Source: Treponema sp.
GTDB taxonomy: Bacteria > Spirochaetota > Spirochaetia > Treponematales > Breznakiellaceae
DNA length: 9,247 nt
Reading direction: 5' to 3'
Assembly (NCBI GenBank): GCA_031290325.1
Contig: JAITNU010000090.1
Span: forward strand, 1 to 9,247
Part shown: in pieces, positions 5,000 to 9,247 of the stretch
Layout of the letters: each line of letters opens with the position of its first letter
Position numbering within the stretch: the stretch's first letter is position 1
Notes under the pieces: model-generated
Databases searched by the model: none
The model's input: only the letters and a program-made list of their open reading frames with translations
What the model was told of the DNA's origin: nothing
Program-made: the position numbers and the translations under genes

Positions 5000-6427
5000 T
5001 TATGCCTCGATGATGTATTCTTTGATCGTTTTGATGAGGTTCTGGATGTTCGAGTCCATATTGGGATCCGCCCGGATCCGGTCTTCGACCTTTTGGCAGG
5101 AGTACATCACCGTGCTGTGGTCCCGCCCGCCAAAGGCCTGGCCTATTTCGGTGTTGCTATACTCGGTGATCTCCCGTGTTATGTACATAGCAAGCTGCCG
5201 GGGTATGACAATGGTTTGGGCCTTTTTCTTGCCTTTGAGATCGTTGCATGAGATGTGATACGCATCGGCTATGACCTGCTGTATGGTCTCAATGGAGAGA
5301 TTGCCCTGTTTCGGGGAAGCAAAGGCGTCTTTCAGTTGCTGCTGGGCAATTTTAAGGGTTATGGATTCACCTACCAGTTCCGCGTAGGCGACGAGTTTGG
5401 TTAAAGCCGCCTCAAGGTCCCGGACATTGGAGGAGATGTTCTTGCTGATAAGCTCAATCACGTTATCCGGGACTGAGACCTTCCGGCCCTGGATTTTTGA
5501 TTTCAGGATGGCGTAGCGGGTTTCGTAGTTCGGCGGCTGGAGGTCCACGTTGAGGCCCCGTTCAAACCGGGAACGGAGCCGGTCGGTGATCTTTTTGAGT
5601 TCCGAAACCGGACGGTCGCAGGTGAAGATCATCTGCTTATTGGCATCGTAGAGGGTGTTAAAGGTGTGAAATAATTCTTCCTGGGTTTCCCATTTGTTTT
5701 CCAGGAAGTAAATGTCGTCGAGTAAGAGCACGTCGCTGAAGCGGTACTTATTTTTAAAGGCCGCCATCTTTTTTTCTCCCACGAACTGGATGAATTCGCT
5801 GGTAAAATTCTCGGCGGATATGTAGATTATTTTCCGCTCCGAAGTCTCATGGATGTACTTGCCGATGGCCTGCATGAGGTGGGTCTTGCCCAGTCCAACC
5901 CCGCCGTATATGAGGCAGGGGTTGTAGGCGGTGCCGGGGTTTTTACTGATGGCCATGGCTGCATTGGCGGCGAAGTTGTTATTATCCCCGATGATGTACT
6001 TCTCAAAGCTGTAATCTTCCCTGAGCTGGGGATGGGGGTGCTTTTTTTCCTGAACCGGTTTGACTGTGGGTCTGGACTGGGTTACCTCCCGTACCCGTTC
6101 TGTTTCCGGGGTTTCGGGCTGCTGAGACAACGCGAACTCCCCCTGGATGAGGGGTTTCACCTCAAAATCCAGGGCTATATCCTTACCGGCTATCATTTTT
6201 AATGTGGCTTCGATACTGTTTTGATAGCGCCGTTTCACCTCATCCCGGTAAAAGGCTGAAGGAACCGTGAGGATGATCCCCTTTTCCGTGGTACCCTGGT
6301 AGTTCACAAGCTTAAACCACCGGTTGAATTCCCCTTCTCCCAACTTCTCCCGGATTTGGTTCAATGTTTCGTTCCAGAATATGCCATAATCCCATTCAGC
6401 CATGCGTTCATCCTTTGATTTATCCAT
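5000..6427 (-). CDS. dnaA: Chromosomal replication initiator protein DnaA
   Basis: DnaA binds DnaA boxes, forms an ATP-dependent filament on oriC, melts DNA and recruits the helicase. The 475-residue frame shows domain I (about 12-90), a proline- and glutamine-rich linker (about 98-138), the AAA+ domain with Walker A GGVGLGKT at 175-182, Walker B LLLDDI at 234-239, sensor region TCDRP at 269-273 and arginine-finger segment RSRFERG at 285-291. The C-terminal DNA-binding domain carries the signature GGRDHSTVMYSCQKVE at 433-448. The start is uncertain. ATG at 6427 has a weak ribosome site, whereas the ATG at 6403 (residue 9, MAEWDYGIFW) has AAAGGA 7 nt upstream and would give a normal N-terminus of 467 residues. 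It is transcribed towards oriC and diverges from gyrB. Confidence 0.97.
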   Translation of the reverse strand: MDKSKDERMAEWDYGIFWNETLNQIREKLGEGEFNRWFKLVNYQGTTEKGIILTVPSAFYRDEVKRRYQNSIEATLKMIAGKDIALDFEVKPLIQGEFALSQQPETPETERVREVTQSRPTVKPVQEKKHPHPQLREDYSFEKYIIGDNNNFAANAAMAISKNPGTAYNPCLIYGGVGLGKTHLMQAIGKYIHETSERKIIYISAENFTSEFIQFVGEKKMAAFKNKYRFSDVLLLDDIYFLENKWETQEELFHTFNTLYDANKQMIFTCDRPVSELKKITDRLRSRFERGLNVDLQPPNYETRYAILKSKIQGRKVSVPDNVIELISKNISSNVRDLEAALTKLVAYAELVGESITLKIAQQQLKDAFASPKQGNLSIETIQQVIADAYHISCNDLKGKKKAQTIVIPRQLAMYITREITEYSNTEIGQAFGGRDHSTVMYSCQKVEDRIRADPNMDSNIQNLIKTIKEYIIEA

Positions 6428-6460
6428 AATTCACTTTATCCCGGATTCAGTTTAAAGATC

Positions 6461-6490
6461 ATGCTATTCCACCTTTACTTTTTTACGCAA
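6461..6490 (-). promoter_or_regulatory. Candidate dnaA promoter in the dnaA-gyrB divergent gap
   Basis: On the minus strand TTGCGT (6490-6485), an 18-bp spacer and TAGCAT (6466-6461) make a moderate sigma-70 match in the 82-bp gap. Any gyrB promoter must overlap it on the other strand; the best -10 I see there is TACACT at 6498-6503, which is weak and very close to the gyrB start. No perfect DnaA box lies in the gap. Confidence 0.3.
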
Positions 6491-6509
6491 GATAGGATAC
6501 ACTGAGGAT

Positions 6510-8417
6510 ATGAGTTCAGAGTATTCAGCCCAAAATATACAGGTTCTTAAGGGCCTTGATGCGGTACGGAAACGGCCTGGTATGTATATCGGGACCACCG
6601 GCATTGATGGTCTTCATCATTTGGTGTACGAAGTTGTTGATAATTCCGTTGACGAGGCTATGCAGGGGTTTTGCAGCGATATTTTCGTGGTGCTTGAGGG
6701 TAATGACGTGGTCCGGGTGGAGGATAATGGCCGGGGTATTCCCGTGGATATCCACCCTGTCGAGCAGGTCAGCGCCCTGGAATTGGTCATGACCCGGCTT
6801 CATGCAGGGGGTAAGTTCGATAAAAGGTCCTATAAGGTCTCAGGGGGGCTTCACGGGGTAGGCGTCTCGGTGGTGAACGCCCTTTCCGAATGGTGTGAGG
6901 CTTTTGTACACCTTGAGGGGAAGGTCTATACCCAGCGGTACAGGATTGGGATTCCCGAAGGGCCTGCCACTGAAGTCGGAACCAGTGACCGTCAGGGCAC
7001 GGTGATCCGGTTTAAGGCGGATACCTCGATATTTGAGACCACTGCCTATAACTTCGATATCCTATCCAACCGGCTGCGGGAACTGGCCTTTCTCAACAAA
7101 GGACTCAAGATAACCATACTGGATGAGCGGCTGGCCACGCCGAAACGCCATGAGTTCAAGTTTGACGGTGGGGTGAAGAGCTTTGTGGAGTACCTCAACG
7201 AAGGCAAGACTGTGCTCTACAATGACCCTATCTTCATTACCGGGGTACGGGAGGATGTTGAGCTTGAATGTGCCATCCAGTACAACGACGGCTTCAACGA
7301 GATCATGTATTCCTTTGTGAACGACATCAACACCCGTGATGGCGGCACCCACCTCATGGGCTTTAAGTCCGCCCTGACCCGTACTTTGAACGAGTTCCTC
7401 AAGAAGTCCAAACAGGCGAAGAAGCTGGAGGAGACCCTTTCCGGGGATGATGTCCGGGAGGGTCTGACGGCGGTGTTCTCTATCAAGGTGCAGAACCCTC
7501 AGTTTGAGGGGCAGACCAAGGCCAGGCTGGGTAACTCCGAGGTCAAGGGTATCGTGGAATCCCTGGTGAACGAGCAGCTTGAGCTGTTTCTGGATCAGCA
7601 TCCTGATGTTGCCACCGTGGTGCTGGAGAAGTCCGTGCTGGCTGCCAAGGCCCGGATTGCCGCCCGTCAGGCCCGGGACGCGACGCGGCGGAAAAACGCG
7701 ATGGACAATGCGGGGCTGCCTGGAAAGCTGGCAGACTGTTCCGAAAAGGACCCTGCCAAGTGCGAGCTTTTCATCGTCGAAGGGGATTCCGCCGGAGGTT
7801 CTGCCAAGATGGGCCGGAACCGGCGATACCAGGCGATCCTGTCCCTCTTCGGCAAGATGCTCAACGTGGAGAAGACCCGCCTTGAAAAGGTAATAACCAA
7901 CGAGAAGCTTCAGCCCATCATCGCCAGCATTGGCGGCGGCGCGGGCAACGAGTTTGATGTGAACAAGATCCGGTATCACAAGATCATCATCATGGCCGAT
8001 GCGGATGTGGACGGTTCTCACATCAGGACCCTGCTCCTCACCTTCTTCTACCGGTACATGACCTCCCTCATTGAGCGGGGCCATGTGTACCTTGCCATGC
8101 CGCCGCTCTACAAGATCAGCTACGAGAAAAAGAGTTTTTACGTTTTTGATGATGCTGAAAAGGACCGCCTGCTGGCAGAGTCCGGGAAGAACCCTGAAAA
8201 GGTGGGGGTCCAGCGCTACAAGGGCCTGGGGGAAATGAACGCCGACGAGCTGTGCGACACCACCATGGACCCGGTGCAGCGGAACATCATCCAGGTGCAT
8301 CTGGATGATGCAGTGGAGGCGGAGCGGATCTTCTCCACCCTTATGGGTGAAAATGTGGCCCCACGCCGGGAATTCATCGAGGAAAACGCCCTCCTGGTGT
8401 CTAACCTGGATGTGTAA
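6510..8417 (+). CDS. gyrB: DNA gyrase subunit B
   Basis: GyrB is the ATPase and TOPRIM subunit of gyrase, which with GyrA introduces negative supercoils ahead of forks. The 635-residue protein has the conserved N-terminus YSAQNIQVLKGLDAVRKRPG, the GHKL ATPase motifs EVVDNSVDEA (41-50), EDNGRGIPV (71-79) and SGGLHGVGVSVVNALS (111-126), and the TOPRIM motifs EGDSAGG (424-430) and MADADVDGSHIR (495-506). It ends with the conserved C-terminal block around VQRYKGLGEMNADEL (567-581). Length is that of the short GyrB class without the enterobacterial insert. Where most GyrB proteins read PLRGK or PLKGK after QAIL, this one reads SLFGK (445-449). ParE is the alternative, but position beside dnaA favours GyrB. 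GAGG lies only 2 nt before the ATG, with another AGG 13 nt away, so the ribosome site is poor, but homology fixes the start closely. Confidence 0.95.
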   Translation: MSSEYSAQNIQVLKGLDAVRKRPGMYIGTTGIDGLHHLVYEVVDNSVDEAMQGFCSDIFVVLEGNDVVRVEDNGRGIPVDIHPVEQVSALELVMTRLHAGGKFDKRSYKVSGGLHGVGVSVVNALSEWCEAFVHLEGKVYTQRYRIGIPEGPATEVGTSDRQGTVIRFKADTSIFETTAYNFDILSNRLRELAFLNKGLKITILDERLATPKRHEFKFDGGVKSFVEYLNEGKTVLYNDPIFITGVREDVELECAIQYNDGFNEIMYSFVNDINTRDGGTHLMGFKSALTRTLNEFLKKSKQAKKLEETLSGDDVREGLTAVFSIKVQNPQFEGQTKARLGNSEVKGIVESLVNEQLELFLDQHPDVATVVLEKSVLAAKARIAARQARDATRRKNAMDNAGLPGKLADCSEKDPAKCELFIVEGDSAGGSAKMGRNRRYQAILSLFGKMLNVEKTRLEKVITNEKLQPIIASIGGGAGNEFDVNKIRYHKIIIMADADVDGSHIRTLLLTFFYRYMTSLIERGHVYLAMPPLYKISYEKKSFYVFDDAEKDRLLAESGKNPEKVGVQRYKGLGEMNADELCDTTMDPVQRNIIQVHLDDAVEAERIFSTLMGENVAPRREFIEENALLVSNLDV

Positions 8418-8429
8418 CCCGGAAAAAAT

Positions 8430-8474
8430 AGCCCTGAGCGTACAATAGCATGGTGGGGCTTTCGGGGGCTTTTC
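8430..8474 (+). terminator. Weak terminator candidate downstream of gyrB
   Basis: AGCCC (8430-8434) can pair with GGGCT at 8456-8460 or at 8466-8470; the second is followed by TTTT. The loops are long (21 or 31 nt) and the stem is only 5 bp, so this is a poor intrinsic terminator. The rest of 8418-8635 holds no gene. Confidence 0.25.
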
Positions 8475-8573
8475 CGTAACAATGCCCAAAACGCTTGATT
8501 TTCAGGGAATTTCAGGTGTGATGCGGAGCGACGCCGGGGGTCTACAATTCCCAGAGCGGTATTATATGGACTT

Positions 8574-8592
8574 ATAACCCGTGAACGGTTAT
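8574..8592. promoter_or_regulatory. Palindrome upstream of the AAA-like gene, possible operator
   Basis: ATAACC (8574-8579) and GGTTAT (8587-8592) are perfect inverted 6-mers with a 7-nt centre. TATAAA at 8595-8600 just downstream could be a -10 box, which would place the palindrome between -35 and -10. The gene begins at 8636. Position suggests a repressor site; there is no further support. Confidence 0.3.
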
Positions 8593-8635
8593 CATATAAA
8601 AACATCAATTCAAAACTTCGATAGGGAGGCTAACC

Positions 8636-9247
8636 ATGAAGAAACTACCCCGGGGTATGCAGGATTTCAAGGAAATCATCACCAAAAAATTTGTCTATGT
8701 GGACAAGACCCGTTACTTCTGGGAAATGCTCGACCGGGGGAAGAGCTATTTCCTCTCCCGGCCCCAGCGTTTCGGCAAGACCCTTATGATCTCCACGCTG
8801 TACTACCTGCTCAAAGGCGAAAAGGAGCTTTTCAAGGATACCTATATCTACGACAAGTGGGACTTTAAGGAATACCCGGTGGTCAGGATGAGCATGACCG
8901 AGATTGATTCCCGGACTCCCGAAACCGTGGAAGCAAGCTTCAAATTCCGTTTGGGGAAGCTGTACCGGGACTATGGTCTAACGCCCAGGTCGGATAACTA
9001 CAAGGCCATGTTTCAGGACCTTATCGAAACGTTGTCTGAGCGTGGAGAGGTAGTGGTCCTCATCGACGAGTACGACCGGCCTATGTTGAGCCACCTGGGG
9101 GACATCGAGACCGCCAACGCGATACGGGCGGTGATGCGGGAGTTCTACATCGTCATCAAGGACACCGAACCGCTGCTCAGGCTGGCCCTGCTCACCGGAC
9201 TTACCAAAATCACCAAAGTAGGAATCTTCTCTACCCTGAACCACCTG
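8636..9247 (+). CDS. AAA-ATPase-like protein (DUF1703 / PD-(D/E)XK-associated family), 3' end outside the window
   Basis: The first 204 residues of a longer protein are visible, and the frame is open to the window end. The start has a strong GGGAGG site 7 nt upstream. The N-terminus (PRGMQDFKEIITKKFVYVDK, 5-24) and the P-loop variant RPQRFGKT (42-49) are typical of the AAA-ATPase-like family, and so are the Walker B strand VVVLIDEYD (139-147) and TGLTKITKVGIFSTLNHL (187-204). In full-length members this ATPase-like half is usually followed by a PD-(D/E)XK nuclease-like domain (DUF1703), which would lie beyond 9247. Members are often present in many copies in Bacteroidetes and Treponema genomes; their function is not established, and a defence or mobile-element link is only speculation. 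No signal peptide or membrane segment is seen. It has its own leader of 218 bp after gyrB, so it is probably a separate unit. Confidence 0.85.
   Translation, partial: MKKLPRGMQDFKEIITKKFVYVDKTRYFWEMLDRGKSYFLSRPQRFGKTLMISTLYYLLKGEKELFKDTYIYDKWDFKEYPVVRMSMTEIDSRTPETVEASFKFRLGKLYRDYGLTPRSDNYKAMFQDLIETLSERGEVVVLIDEYDRPMLSHLGDIETANAIRAVMREFYIVIKDTEPLLRLALLTGLTKITKVGIFSTLNHL

Noticed and set aside
5000..6427. dnaA orientation head-on to the rightward fork as an anomaly
   Set aside because: This follows whenever oriC lies downstream of dnaA, a common bacterial arrangement, so it is not unusual.
7062..8489. Long antisense open frame (475 codons) opposite gyrB
   Set aside because: It is a mirror of gyrB codon usage: the peptide is rich in H, L, V and G with no recognisable domain, and the sense strand is an unmistakable gyrase gene.
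8418..8635. Small gene or insertion sequence remnant between gyrB and the AAA-like gene
   Set aside because: No start with a ribosome site gives a protein-like frame, and I see no terminal inverted repeats or target duplication.

Overview
The window is the replication-origin neighbourhood of a bacterial chromosome. Gene order and protein content (dnaA, a long intergenic origin, dnaN, recF, a DUF721/DciA gene, divergent gyrB) suggest a spirochaete, most likely a Treponema of the free-living or termite-gut kind. That assignment comes from remembered gene order and protein character, not from a database search.

Layout, left to right. Positions 1-89 (minus) hold the start of an unidentified protein that runs off the left edge. 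Positions 247-369 (plus) hold a consensus sigma-70 promoter and an RNA of about 88 nt that I read as the small SRP RNA (4.5S, ffs). Then, all on the minus strand and closely packed or overlapping, come a PflX/PflA-like radical SAM protein (1321-368), DUF721/DciA (1848-1333), recF (2963-1845) and dnaN (4060-2960). The 939 bp between dnaN and dnaA (4061-4999) carry no gene and form oriC. dnaA (6427-5000, minus) and gyrB (6510-8417, plus) diverge from an 82-bp promoter gap. The window ends inside an AAA-ATPase-like/DUF1703-type gene (8636 onward, plus).

The genes form a replication module. DnaA binds and opens oriC. DUF721/DciA is in the family that helps load the replicative helicase. DnaN is the sliding clamp, RecF acts at stalled forks and gaps, and GyrB is the ATPase half of gyrase. 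The SRP RNA, the radical SAM enzyme and the AAA-like protein have no obvious replication role.

The most interesting region is oriC. It has nine perfect DnaA boxes and three one-mismatch boxes. It also has an iteron-like array of about 83-85 bp units whose 18-bp near-palindromic core is identical in all six copies and spaced at whole numbers of helical turns. A nearly identical 45-bp DnaA-box module occurs twice, 501 bp apart. Next to the dnaN-side DnaA box lie two inverted four-fold trinucleotide runs that match the DnaA-trio pattern. The core element looks like the binding site of an origin factor I cannot name.
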